Of a stretch of DNA of 64,000 bases, positions 54,098 to 63,399 are shown one piece after another. This stretch comes from Deinococcus radiotolerans (GTDB lineage Bacteria; Deinococcota; Deinococci; Deinococcales; Deinococcaceae), in NCBI RefSeq assembly GCF_014647435.1, contig NZ_BMPE01000002.1:248001-312000 (forward strand). Direction: 5' to 3'. Positions within the stretch are counted from its first letter, which is position 1, and every line of letters starts with the position of its first letter. The notes beneath the pieces are model-generated. The model saw only the letters and a list, made by a program, of their open reading frames with translations, searched no databases and was not told the DNA's origin. A program made the position numbers and the translations under genes.

Positions 54098-54502
54098 ATG
54101 ATCGTCGAAACGAAACTCCTGGGCCGCCGCACGCCCTTCGAACGCCGCCCCATCGCCCTGACCGGCGACACCCACACCCTGGAAAGTCTGCTGACCGCAC
54201 TCGTCGAACACGAGCTGGCCGCGTACCACGAGCGGCAATCAGGCGTGGGCGTCCTGCGCGTCCTGACCGAACGGGAACTGGCGGACGCCGCCCTGACCGG
54301 CCGCGTGGCCGTGGGCCCGCAGGACCGCGCCGCGACCGTCACCCCGGACGAGGCTGCCCGCACCGCCCTGACCGCCTTCCGCGACGGGCTGTACTACGTG
54401 TTCCTCGACGACGAGCAGCTGACCGACCTTTCGGCCCCCGTCACCCTGCGCCCGGACAGCACCCTGCTGCTGCTGCGCCTGACCGCCCTGGCAGGAGGCT
54501 GA
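54098..54502 (+). CDS. Hypothetical protein, first gene of DUF4132 operon
   Basis: 134 residues, not recognised. Soluble, no signal peptide. Segments such as PIALTGDTHTLESLLTALVE and AFRDGLYYVFLDDEQL suggest a mixed alpha/beta fold. ATG at 54098 has GGGAGGT ten bases upstream, and the stop lies 2 bases before the big gene. Likely a partner of the 1647-residue protein. Confidence 0.75.
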   Translation: MIVETKLLGRRTPFERRPIALTGDTHTLESLLTALVEHELAAYHERQSGVGVLRVLTERELADAALTGRVAVGPQDRAATVTPDEAARTALTAFRDGLYYVFLDDEQLTDLSAPVTLRPDSTLLLLRLTALAGG

Positions 54503-54504
54503 CT

Positions 54505-57500
54505 ATGGACATTCAGGACCACCTGCGGACCTTCCAGCAACCCTGGAAACCCGGCTTCGACACGCGCGTGGCAGCCCTGCCCGCCCCGTGGCCCACCCTG
54601 ATCCAGGCGCACATCAAAGGCGGCCGCGACCAGCAGGAACGCCAGCGCCTTCAGGACGAACTGGTGGACGCCCTGCACGCCAGCACCCCAGCCGACCGCG
54701 AAGCCCTGGCCGCCGCGTTCTTCCCGCAGATCCCCGCACTGGCCGCCCGCACGCTGGACGCGCTGCTGACCCGCCACCCGTACCCGCTGGGCTACGCCCG
54801 CCGCGCCTTCCGCGCCCCCGCCCACCGGCTGGCCGCCGTGCACGCCGCCCACTGGCTGTGGCAGGCGTGGCACACCACCCGCGACTACCCCCAGAATGCC
54901 GAGTGGTTCGCGGTGCACGCGGGCCTGCTGAACCCCTGGGAATCCCAGGGCCTGGGCCTGCTGCTGGGTCAGGCGATCAGCGACGGGGACGAGGAGGTCT
55001 ACCAGATCCTGCGCGACACGGCGGGCACGCAGCACCCGGTCGCCCGCATGGGCCGCCACGTGCCGCTGGCCCTGCTGAGCAGCACCAGAGGGGACGCCTG
55101 GACGCTCGCCGAGGGCCTGCTGCTCGCCGCGCAGCGCCAGGAGGGCCTGCGGCAGGTGATCCTCGAAACCGTGGACGAGGCCAGTGCGGACGCCTTCACC
55201 CGCACCCTGCGCCTGATTCTCGGCGAGGACCTGCTGCGCTTCGCCGCCACGCTGCGCGCCGCGTGCGTGTGGTTCGGCCTGAACTACGACGTGACCGACC
55301 TGAAGGTCGTCCGGGCGCACCTCACCCGCGCGCTGACCTTCTTGGAAGACCCGCAGGCCGCGCGGGTGGCCGTGCAGAGCGGCGAAGGCGTGGACGCGTA
55401 CCTCGCGCTGTTCACGCTGGGCATGCGCGACGCCGTGCAGGCCGCCGACCATGCCCGCACGGTCCTGACGGACGCCGACCCGGCCCGCCGCATGGCCGCC
55501 GCGCAGTTCCTGACGGCCGCCGAGCTGCTGACCGACGCCGACCGCCGCGCCCTGCTGACCGACGCCGACCTGCGCGTGGCCGCGCTGGCTGGCAATGCCG
55601 TGAACCGCTGGGGCATCGGCTCGTTCCCCTACAGCTTCGAGCAGTTCGAGGCGTACGCCCTGCGCCTCCCGGACAGCGCCCGGCACGAGCCGCTGCTGTT
55701 CCCCTGGCTGGGCCACGTGCCCGCCCGCGCGGACGCGCTCGACGCCCTGCCCGCCCTGCGCGGCGAGCGGCCCTTCACGGCCCTGGCCCCGCACCTGGGC
55801 AGCATGAGCGCCTACGGCAAGACCGCCCTGCTGCGCAGCCTGAAAGACCACGCGGCCGCTCACCCACTGGACGCGCCCACCCGCGCGCTGCTGCTCACGC
55901 TGCTCCAGGACCGCAATAGCAGCGTGTCGCAGGAGGCCGTGACCGTCATGGCGCACTTCACGCCCGACCCCACCGAGGTCGACGTGGTGCACGGCCTGCT
56001 GAAACGCAAGAGTGCCGACCTGCGCCGCGGCCTGATCCGCCTGCTCGCCAGCGACCCCGCCCAGGCGCAGCGCAGCGCCGACGCCCTGCTGACCGGACCC
56101 AACACCGATCAGCGGCAGGCGGGCCTGCAACTCCTGATCGAGACCGGGGGCACGCCGCCCGCCGACTTCAAGCCGAAGAACGTCACCGAGGCGACCCTGC
56201 TGGCCCGCCTGACCGAACCGGACACGCAGCTCAGCCTTCAGGACGGCCTGGGCCTGTTCGACCCCGCGCGCCTCACCCGGCTCGCGGCTCCGCAGCCCCG
56301 TGAGCGCGACTACCCCGCGGACGTGACGCGCGGCGCGGCCCTGCTGCGCGCCCTGGACGCCCTGCTCGTCGCCCACCGCGAGACCCCGCTGACCGGCGCC
56401 GGCTGGGATGGCCAGGAGACGCAGCTGCTGGGCAACGTGCGCCCCTGGCAGCTCCGCCCGGGCAAGGACGGAGAGCCCATGCCCCTGTGGGACGTCTGGA
56501 CCGGCTGGTGGCAGGGCCGCCCGGACGCGCAGGACGGTGACCTGACCCGGCTGCACTGGGCGCTGAACCACTTCGTGAACCGCACCGAGACCACCAGCAC
56601 GGAACTTCAGGACGAACTGGACGGGAACGGCGCGCAGGCCGCCGCACTCGACGCTGCCGAACTCGACACGGCCGTGCTGGACCTGCTGGGCCTCGACCAG
56701 GAAGGGCTCGACGACCTGCTGGCCGACGCGGACGAGGACGACCTCGCCGAGCATCAGGCTGCCCGCAGCGCCGTGGAGGAGCGGCAGGACCTGCTGCGCC
56801 GCACGCTGCACCGCACGCTGGGGCCGCTGGTCACGCTGCGGCTGGAACACCCGGACCTGGCGCGCGTGATCGTGGACGCCCTGCACGCGGCGCACGCCAC
56901 ACCCACGGACACCGACCTCGCCCTGGACGCCTGGGAGACCGCGCTTGTCTACCTGCCAGGAGACGCGCGTATGCAGACCGACCCGCAGCGCACCTGGTGG
57001 CAGGAGGACCCCCGCGACCTGCTGAATCCCGTCATGCCGCGCGGCGACTGGCGCACCTGGACGCCCGAGCAGCAGCGGCGCTTCTGGGCGCTGCACCTGC
57101 ACCGCGGCGCGGGGTACCCGAACCTGCCCCGCCAGCGCGTGAACACTGCGCTGCTGCTGCACGCCTACGCGCAGAGCTGGGCCACCAGCGATGACCTGCT
57201 TGATGCGCTGATCGGCCCGCGGCCCGAACGCCACGGGTCCTACTACGGCTCTTACGGCCACGATTTCGACGACCTGAGCACCTACACCCGCCGCACCCTG
57301 AAACCCGAGTGGCCCACCCACCCCGACTGGGAGGCCGCCGTGGCCCGCGTCCGCGACCGGGTGCTGGAGTTGGAACTGGCCCGCGGTGACCTGGAGACCC
57401 CCGCCACCGCGCCCGCCCTGGCGCTGCGCAGCGTCCACGGCGCGGACCTGGCCCTGCGCCTCCTGGCCGGCCTGGGGAAGAATCCCCTCAAGCGCGGCTA

Positions 57501-59448
57501 TCAGGGCCGCAACGAGAGCCGCGACGTGACCTTCAGCCACCTGATCCGCGTGGCGTTTCCCCAGACAGGGGACACGCCCGAGTCCTTCCGCGCGCAGGCC
57601 GCCGCGCTGAACCTGCCAGACGCCCGCCTGCTGGACCTCGCCATGTTCGCCCCGCAGTGGGCGCCGCTGGTCGCCGACGCGCTGGGCTGGCGCGGCCTGA
57701 AGGACGGCGTGTACTGGCTGCACGCCCACACCCGCGACAGCAACTGGAGCGTCCCGCAGGAAGTCCGTGACGCCTGGGAGGCCGAGATCGGCGAGCGCAC
57801 GCCCCTAAGCCCCACCGACCTGACCGAGGGCGCCGTGGACGTCGCGTGGTTCCGCCAGACTTACAAAGCACTCGGCGGCGCGAGGTTCAGCGCCCTGCTC
57901 GACGCTGCCAAGTACGCGTCCTCCAGCGGCGGGCACAAACGCGCCGAGACGTACGCCCGCGCCATCCTGGGCGAACTGAAGGAAGACGACCTGACCACCC
58001 GCATCACAGCGAAACGCAACCAAGACGCCGTGCGCGCCCTGGGCCTGCTGCCCCTCGCCCGCGCGAAAGGGAAGGCCGCGCGGGAACTGGAAGGCCGCTA
58101 CCGCCTCATCAGCGACTTCCGCCGGGACGCCCGGCAGTTCGGCGCGCAGCGGCAGGCCAGTGAACGCCGCGCCGCGGACATCGGCCTGCTCAACCTCGCG
58201 CGCAGCGCCGGATACGCCGACCCGCAGCGCCTGATGTGGGCCATGGAGGCCCGCACCGCCCCCGACTGGACGCAGACCGTCACCGACGGCGACCTCCGCG
58301 TGGGCATTCACCTCAGCCCGGACGGCGAGGCCAGCCTGACCGTCACGCGCGGCGACAAAGTCCTGAAGGCCCTGCCGCCCGCCCTGAAGAAACGCCCGGA
58401 CGTGCAGGCCCTCCAAGCCGCCGCGAAGGAACTGGGCGCCACCCGCAGGCGCATGCGCGCCGCGCTGGAAGACACCATGATCCGCGGTGACCACCTCCAG
58501 CCGCAGGAACTCACCGACCTCGCCGCACACCCCGTCATCGCGCCCATGCTGCGCAGCCTCGTGTGGGTGCTGAACGAAACGTACCTCGGCTGGTGGACCG
58601 GCGACACCCTCGACACGCCCGCAGGGCCGCAGCCCACCCTCGACCACGCCCTGCGCCTCGCGCACCCGCACGACCTGTACACCAGCGGCCACTGGCCCGC
58701 CTTCCAGGCGCAGGTCATGGACCGCCAGATCACGCAGCCGTTCAAGCAGGTGTTCCGCGAGTACTACCCCCTCACCGCTGCCGAGCAGGGCGCCCGGCGC
58801 GTCACCCGCTACACCGACCAGCACGTCCAGCCTGGCAAGGCCGCCGCCCTCCTGAAAACCCGCGGCTGGATCACCGTGCCCGAGGAAGGTGTCCGCAAGA
58901 CCTGGCACGCCGAGGGCATCAACGTCTGGCTTGATACCAGCGTCGGCTACGGCACCCCCAACGAGGTCGAGGGGACCTCGCTGAACGCCGCGTACTTCAT
59001 CCGCCGCGACGCCACCGAACCCATGCCCCTGAGTGAGGTGCCCCCTCGCCTTCTGAGCGAGACCCTGCGCGACCTCGACCTGGTCGTCTCCGTCGCCCAC
59101 GTCGGTGGCGTTGACCCCGAAGCCACCCAGAGCACCACCGAGATGCGCGCCGCCCTCCTGCGCGAAACCCTGCGCCTCCTCAAACTGGGCAACGTCCGCA
59201 TCCAGAACGACCACGCCCTCATTGAAGGCCACCACGCCTGCTACACCCTGCACCTCGGCAGCGGCACCGTCCACCGCCAGCCCGGCGGGTACCTGTGCAT
59301 CATCCCCGTGCACAACCAGCAGCAGGGCCGGATCTTCCTGCCCTTCGCCGACCCCGACCCCCGCACTGCCGAGGTCATCAGCAAAGCCCTCCTGCTCGCC
59401 CAGGATCGCCAGATCCAGGACCCCACCATCCTCGAACAGCTGCGGTGA
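54505..59448 (+). CDS. DUF4132/DUF5724-type giant protein
   Basis: 1647 residues. The first half is a run of helical repeats (HEAT-like; e.g. TALLRSLKDHAAAHPLDAPT, SQEAVTVMAHFTPDPTEVD) matching the DUF5724 region. DUF4132-like sequence follows at about 1240-1430 (ITQPFKQVFREYYPLTAAEQ), and the end (about 1500-1640, with LRLLKLGNVRIQNDHALIEG) resembles DUF7737. E. coli relatives (YehI/MolR) belong to MoxR-vWA linked loci thought to be conflict systems, but no MoxR or vWA gene lies near this one. An acidic loop lies near 700-755. GGAGG before ATG at 54505; the end shares GTGA with the next gene. Confidence 0.82.
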   Translation: MDIQDHLRTFQQPWKPGFDTRVAALPAPWPTLIQAHIKGGRDQQERQRLQDELVDALHASTPADREALAAAFFPQIPALAARTLDALLTRHPYPLGYARRAFRAPAHRLAAVHAAHWLWQAWHTTRDYPQNAEWFAVHAGLLNPWESQGLGLLLGQAISDGDEEVYQILRDTAGTQHPVARMGRHVPLALLSSTRGDAWTLAEGLLLAAQRQEGLRQVILETVDEASADAFTRTLRLILGEDLLRFAATLRAACVWFGLNYDVTDLKVVRAHLTRALTFLEDPQAARVAVQSGEGVDAYLALFTLGMRDAVQAADHARTVLTDADPARRMAAAQFLTAAELLTDADRRALLTDADLRVAALAGNAVNRWGIGSFPYSFEQFEAYALRLPDSARHEPLLFPWLGHVPARADALDALPALRGERPFTALAPHLGSMSAYGKTALLRSLKDHAAAHPLDAPTRALLLTLLQDRNSSVSQEAVTVMAHFTPDPTEVDVVHGLLKRKSADLRRGLIRLLASDPAQAQRSADALLTGPNTDQRQAGLQLLIETGGTPPADFKPKNVTEATLLARLTEPDTQLSLQDGLGLFDPARLTRLAAPQPRERDYPADVTRGAALLRALDALLVAHRETPLTGAGWDGQETQLLGNVRPWQLRPGKDGEPMPLWDVWTGWWQGRPDAQDGDLTRLHWALNHFVNRTETTSTELQDELDGNGAQAAALDAAELDTAVLDLLGLDQEGLDDLLADADEDDLAEHQAARSAVEERQDLLRRTLHRTLGPLVTLRLEHPDLARVIVDALHAAHATPTDTDLALDAWETALVYLPGDARMQTDPQRTWWQEDPRDLLNPVMPRGDWRTWTPEQQRRFWALHLHRGAGYPNLPRQRVNTALLLHAYAQSWATSDDLLDALIGPRPERHGSYYGSYGHDFDDLSTYTRRTLKPEWPTHPDWEAAVARVRDRVLELELARGDLETPATAPALALRSVHGADLALRLLAGLGKNPLKRGYQGRNESRDVTFSHLIRVAFPQTGDTPESFRAQAAALNLPDARLLDLAMFAPQWAPLVADALGWRGLKDGVYWLHAHTRDSNWSVPQEVRDAWEAEIGERTPLSPTDLTEGAVDVAWFRQTYKALGGARFSALLDAAKYASSSGGHKRAETYARAILGELKEDDLTTRITAKRNQDAVRALGLLPLARAKGKAARELEGRYRLISDFRRDARQFGAQRQASERRAADIGLLNLARSAGYADPQRLMWAMEARTAPDWTQTVTDGDLRVGIHLSPDGEASLTVTRGDKVLKALPPALKKRPDVQALQAAAKELGATRRRMRAALEDTMIRGDHLQPQELTDLAAHPVIAPMLRSLVWVLNETYLGWWTGDTLDTPAGPQPTLDHALRLAHPHDLYTSGHWPAFQAQVMDRQITQPFKQVFREYYPLTAAEQGARRVTRYTDQHVQPGKAAALLKTRGWITVPEEGVRKTWHAEGINVWLDTSVGYGTPNEVEGTSLNAAYFIRRDATEPMPLSEVPPRLLSETLRDLDLVVSVAHVGGVDPEATQSTTEMRAALLRETLRLLKLGNVRIQNDHALIEGHHACYTLHLGSGTVHRQPGGYLCIIPVHNQQQGRIFLPFADPDPRTAEVISKALLLAQDRQIQDPTILEQLR

Positions 59449-59909
59449 ACACCCTGCCCGTCCCGATCCTCACTGGTCTGCGCCTGACCGGCATGACCCT
59501 GCACCCCCGCACCGCACAGGTGCAGTTGACCCTGAGTGCCACTGGCCCCCCCGAGGGGCTGGTGGCCACCTGCGCCTTCCTGCACGCCTCCTGGCTGCAA
59601 GACAGCGAGGACCCCGCCTTCCTGCGCGAAATCCTCAGTCTGCTGGACGGCCACGGCGTGAACCTCCGCGAGGAAGGCCAGGTGATCCGGCGCGGCGGGC
59701 GCGCGCACCTCTGGTCCGGCATGACCTACTTCGACCGGACCGCCGAGGCCGAGGTGGACTTTCAGGAGCTGTGCGAGGTGATCCGCCTGAACCTGCAGTT
59801 CCTGACGCTGAAACGCCACTGGTCTGATGCACGCACGATCCCAGGGGCGCCGTGGTACGAGGAAGAGCAGGGGTTCCGGGTGCGCTTCGGGCCGCCACCC
59901 ACCCCCTGA
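59445..59909 (+). CDS. Hypothetical protein, third gene of DUF4132 operon
   Basis: 154 residues, not recognised. Soluble, beta-rich start (LTGLRLTGMTLHPRTAQVQL), then a mixed region with LWSGMTYFDRTAEAEVDFQE. GTG at 59445 shares GTGA with the big gene; the earlier in-frame reading lies inside it. Confidence 0.72.
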   Translation: MNTLPVPILTGLRLTGMTLHPRTAQVQLTLSATGPPEGLVATCAFLHASWLQDSEDPAFLREILSLLDGHGVNLREEGQVIRRGGRAHLWSGMTYFDRTAEAEVDFQELCEVIRLNLQFLTLKRHWSDARTIPGAPWYEEEQGFRVRFGPPPTP

Positions 59910-59919
59910 AGCCCACGCA

Positions 59920-59951
59920 GAGGGCGGCGCTGGGATGCCAGTGCCGCCCTC
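59920..59951. terminator. Hairpin between DUF4132 operon and alaS
   Basis: GAGGGCGGCGCTGG and CCAGTGCCGCCCTC pair (one G-U) around a 4-base loop between convergent genes. Confidence 0.7.
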
Positions 59952-59963
59952 GCGCGTCAGACG

Positions 59964-62639
59964 TCAGAAGGCCGAGTCGAGTGCACCCAGTGCGGCGTCC
60001 GCGTCGGTCACGCCCGCCTGCGCCATATCGGGCCGGCCGCCGCCCTTACCGCCACCCGCCGCGGCGAGTTTCCCGATCAGCTGCCCGGCGTGCGCGCCGC
60101 GGCCCACGGCGTCCTTCGTGGCCTTCACCACGAGGCCCTTCTCGCCCGCGACGACCACCATGTCCGCGCCGCTCTGGTCGAGGAGCTTGTCGGCCGCGCC
60201 GCGCAACTCGTTGCCTTCCAGGCCCGCGAGTTTCAGCGCGGCGACCCTGAAGCCGCCCAGCTCGCGCGTCTGCGCCGCGCCGCCGCTCCCGCCGCCCATC
60301 TGCGCCTCGGCCAGCTGCCGCTTGACGGCCGTGACGTCCTTCTCGGCCGCTTTCAGCTGCGACTGGAGGCCACTGACGCGGGCTTCCAGGCCGTCCACGC
60401 CCGTGTTCAGCAGGCTGGCGACCTTCGCGGCGGCGTTCAGGCGTTCGCGCACCCACGCGGTCGCGGCGTCCCCGGCCAGCGCCTCAATGCGGCGCACCCC
60501 GGCGGCCACGTTCTCATCCCCCAGGATCACGAACGCGCCGATGTCCCCTGTGCGGCGCACATGCGCCCCGCCGCACAGCTCCATGCTGCTCACGGGCTGC
60601 CCGGCGTACTCCACGCTGCCGCCCACCCGCACGACGCGTACGGTCTCGCCGTACTTCTCGCCGAACAACGCGGTCGCGCCCGCGGCCTTCGCGTCCGCGA
60701 TGGGCATCTCCTGCCACGTCACGGGGAAGTTCGCACTCACCCAGCGGCTCACGAGCAGTTCTACCGCCGCGATCTCCGGCGCGGTCAGGGCCGCCCCGTG
60801 CGAGAAGTCGAAGCGCAGGCGATCCGGGGCGACCAGCGACCCCTTCTGCGCCACGCCGTCCCCCAGCACCGCCCGCAGCGCCGCGTGCAGCAGGTGCGTC
60901 GCCGTGTGGTGCCGCTCGGTGGCGCGGCGCTCACCGGACACCACGCCGCGCACGCTGAGACCCTCGCGCAGCTCGCCCTCCTCGACCAGCACGTCATGCA
61001 GGAACACGCCCTGCGGCGTCTTGCGGGTATCCCGCACGATCCCGGCGCCGCCGTCCCACTCCAGGCGGCCCGTGTCGCCCACCTCACCGCCACCCTCGGC
61101 GTAGAAGGGCGTGCGGGACAGCACCACCGTCGCCTCCGACCCGGCGGGCAGGTGACTCAGGCGTTCGCCCGCGCCCACCAGCGCCACCACGTCCGCCTCC
61201 ACGCTCAGCTCGTCGTACCCGACGAACTCCGTGCGTGCGAGGCCTTCCAGCGCCTCCTGATTCCCGCCGAACAGTTCACTCTTGCCGTACTTGCTCCCGG
61301 CCCGCGCGATCTCCTGCGCGTTCTCCAGGCTCTCGGCGTACCCGGCCTCATCCACCGTGATGCCGTACTCCTCCGCGATCTCTTTCGTCAGGTCCACCGG
61401 GAAGCCGTACGTGTCGTACAGCACGAACGCGTCCTGCCCGGACAGGACCGCGCCGCGCTCCATGCCCGACAGCAGCCCACCCAGACGCTGAATCCCGCCC
61501 TCCAGCGTCTTCAGGAAACGCTCCTCCTCGGACTGGACCGTCGCCTCAATCTTCGCCAGGTTCTCGCGCAGTTCCGGATACGCATCACCCATGCGCTCGG
61601 CCACGATGGGCACCAGCTTGAACAGGCTCGGCTCGCGCAGACCCAGCAGGTACGCGTGACGGCAAGCGCGGCGCAGAATCTTCCGCACCACGTACCCGCG
61701 CCCCGTGTTGCTCGGCACACTGCCGTCCGCGATCACCATGCTCACACTACGGATGTGCTCGGCCACCACGCGGTGGGACACACTCTGCGGCCCCTCGTAC
61801 GCCTGCCCGCTCAGCTCGGCGACCTTCGCCACGATCGGTGCGAACACGTCGTTGCTGTAGAAGTCGTACACGTCCTGCACCACGGTCGCGATGCGCTCCA
61901 GGCCCATGCCAGTATCGATGTTCTTGAACGGCAGGTCCTTCAGGACCGGCGTACCGTCCGGCAGCGGGTCCTGACGGTCGAACTGCGGGAACACGTTGTT
62001 CCAGATCTCCAGGAACCGCGCACTCTCGCGGGTCTCGGCGTACTCCGCCCAGGTGTCATTCCCGTACTTCGGGCCCCGGTCATAGAAGATCTCGCTGCAC
62101 GGCCCGCACGGTCCGTTCGGTCCTTCCTTCGGCGCGTCCGCCGGCCAGAAGTTCTCATCCGCCCCGAACCGCAGGATGTGATCCGCCGGCAGACCATTCA
62201 CCTCGGTCCAGATGCGGAAGGCTTCCTCGTCCTCCTCATAGATGGTCACGTACAGCCGCGCGCGGTCCAGACCCAGCCACTCCGGGCTGGTCAGGAACTC
62301 CCACGCCCACGTCAGCGACTCCTGCTTGAAGTAATCGCCGAAAGAGAAGTTCCCCAACATTTCCAGCAGCGAACAGTGCCGCAGCGTCCGGCCCACGTTC
62401 TCAATATCCCCGATCCGCAGGCACTTCTGCGCCGTCGTCACGCGCTTGTTCGCCACGCCATCAAACACCGCCGGGGCACCCATGAACTGATCCTTGAACG
62501 GCTGCATCCCCGCCACCGTGAACAGCGTCGTCGGATCAGGCGCGACCGTGCTGTAACTCGGCAACCGCAGGTGCCCCTTCCCCTCAAAGAACTGCAGGTA
62601 CTTCTCCCGAATCTGCGCCGTCGTCAGCGAAACCGTCAT
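59964..62639 (-). CDS. alaS: Alanyl-tRNA synthetase
   Basis: 891 residues. Class II catalytic domain at the N-terminus (VAGMQPFKDQFMG), editing domain motif HHTATHLLHAAL and SSMELCGGAHV (zinc), then a C-Ala domain with Gly-rich tail. Complete. ATG at 62639 follows TAGACT by 7 bases, suggesting a leaderless mRNA. Confidence 0.97.
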   Translation of the reverse strand: MTVSLTTAQIREKYLQFFEGKGHLRLPSYSTVAPDPTTLFTVAGMQPFKDQFMGAPAVFDGVANKRVTTAQKCLRIGDIENVGRTLRHCSLLEMLGNFSFGDYFKQESLTWAWEFLTSPEWLGLDRARLYVTIYEEDEEAFRIWTEVNGLPADHILRFGADENFWPADAPKEGPNGPCGPCSEIFYDRGPKYGNDTWAEYAETRESARFLEIWNNVFPQFDRQDPLPDGTPVLKDLPFKNIDTGMGLERIATVVQDVYDFYSNDVFAPIVAKVAELSGQAYEGPQSVSHRVVAEHIRSVSMVIADGSVPSNTGRGYVVRKILRRACRHAYLLGLREPSLFKLVPIVAERMGDAYPELRENLAKIEATVQSEEERFLKTLEGGIQRLGGLLSGMERGAVLSGQDAFVLYDTYGFPVDLTKEIAEEYGITVDEAGYAESLENAQEIARAGSKYGKSELFGGNQEALEGLARTEFVGYDELSVEADVVALVGAGERLSHLPAGSEATVVLSRTPFYAEGGGEVGDTGRLEWDGGAGIVRDTRKTPQGVFLHDVLVEEGELREGLSVRGVVSGERRATERHHTATHLLHAALRAVLGDGVAQKGSLVAPDRLRFDFSHGAALTAPEIAAVELLVSRWVSANFPVTWQEMPIADAKAAGATALFGEKYGETVRVVRVGGSVEYAGQPVSSMELCGGAHVRRTGDIGAFVILGDENVAAGVRRIEALAGDAATAWVRERLNAAAKVASLLNTGVDGLEARVSGLQSQLKAAEKDVTAVKRQLAEAQMGGGSGGAAQTRELGGFRVAALKLAGLEGNELRGAADKLLDQSGADMVVVAGEKGLVVKATKDAVGRGAHAGQLIGKLAAAGGGKGGGRPDMAQAGVTDADAALGALDSAF

Positions 62640-62646
62640 AACGCAA

Positions 62647-62652
62647 AGTCTA
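62647..62652 (-). promoter_or_regulatory. -10 box TAGACT of alaS
   Basis: TAGACT lies 7 bases before the ATG at 62639. Confidence 0.5.
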
Positions 62653-62725
62653 GCGCGCCCACCCAGAACGCACACCCTGCCTAACAGACGGCCCACGCGC
62701 ACGCCGACTGGCCTACCCAGGCAGA

Positions 62726-62756
62726 CAAAAACGCCCAGGCAGGACGCCCAGGCGTA
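62726..62756 (-). terminator. Intrinsic terminator after exported-protein gene
   Basis: ACGCCTGGG and CCTGGGCGT pair with two G-U wobbles, followed by TTTTT on the minus strand, 14 bases after the stop at 62770. Confidence 0.8.
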
Positions 62757-62769
62757 AGCAGACGGAGCT

Positions 62770-63399
62770 TCACCGCAACGGAACCCGCTTGAATCCCGAG
62801 CCCGTCCACACCAGCTTCAACACGTCCAGACGATCCCCACATGTGTACTCGCTATTCGCCAGAACCGTACACTTTGCGAGCAGCCGGGCGTCATCTGGTT
62901 TCAGGGAGATCACGATGCTCGTCCCGAACCTTGGTAGGTTCACTGACGTCCGCACCGGACCTTTCGGATTGACGCCCGTGATCTTTCTGTAAAACGCCTC
63001 AGCGTCTGTAGATGAAACCCGCAAAATATTGGTGATGTTTCGCAGTTTGAACGCTGAATCAAACATATATAACGCCTGCACATCCTCATCTCCACGATAA
63101 CGGTTTAAACCCACCGCGCCAGACCCACCCTTTCCATTCCAGACGGTGAATTCAAGATAGCCGCCTTCGGCGAGATCGAGGATTGCGTACTGATTTTTGC
63201 GGTCTACCATGCTATTGGGAGAAGTTAATAATCTAGCCCTTGATGAGGACGTTAGGGTTTGCATTTTTACTATTTCTGGATCATACTTAAGAATTGGTAT
63301 TGCGTATGGGGGCAGAATTTGCCACATAGAATCTATGCTGACTGCGCCGCTGATTGAGCATGAAGCAAGTATGGCAAAACTACTAATGAATATCTTCAT
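62770..63399 (-). CDS. Exported protein in A+T-rich end
   Basis: 209 residues, not recognised. Signal peptide (KIFISSFAILASC) with a possible lipobox Cys. The rest is polar with two later Cys (AKCTVLAN, YTCGDR). Base composition is well below its neighbours, and AGAGG supports ATG at 63399, which abuts the stop of the peptidase gene. Likely foreign. Confidence 0.75.
   Translation of the reverse strand: MKIFISSFAILASCSISGAVSIDSMWQILPPYAIPILKYDPEIVKMQTLTSSSRARLLTSPNSMVDRKNQYAILDLAEGGYLEFTVWNGKGGSGAVGLNRYRGDEDVQALYMFDSAFKLRNITNILRVSSTDAEAFYRKITGVNPKGPVRTSVNLPRFGTSIVISLKPDDARLLAKCTVLANSEYTCGDRLDVLKLVWTGSGFKRVPLR

Noticed and set aside
54394..57729. Open frame of over 1100 codons on the minus strand
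   Set aside because: It is a shadow of the DUF4132-type gene, with repetitive Gly/Gln/Arg composition and no domain; the same holds for 57805-59313.
60090..62684. Plus-strand open frame antisense to alaS
   Set aside because: Shadow of a clearly recognised synthetase; no signatures of its own.
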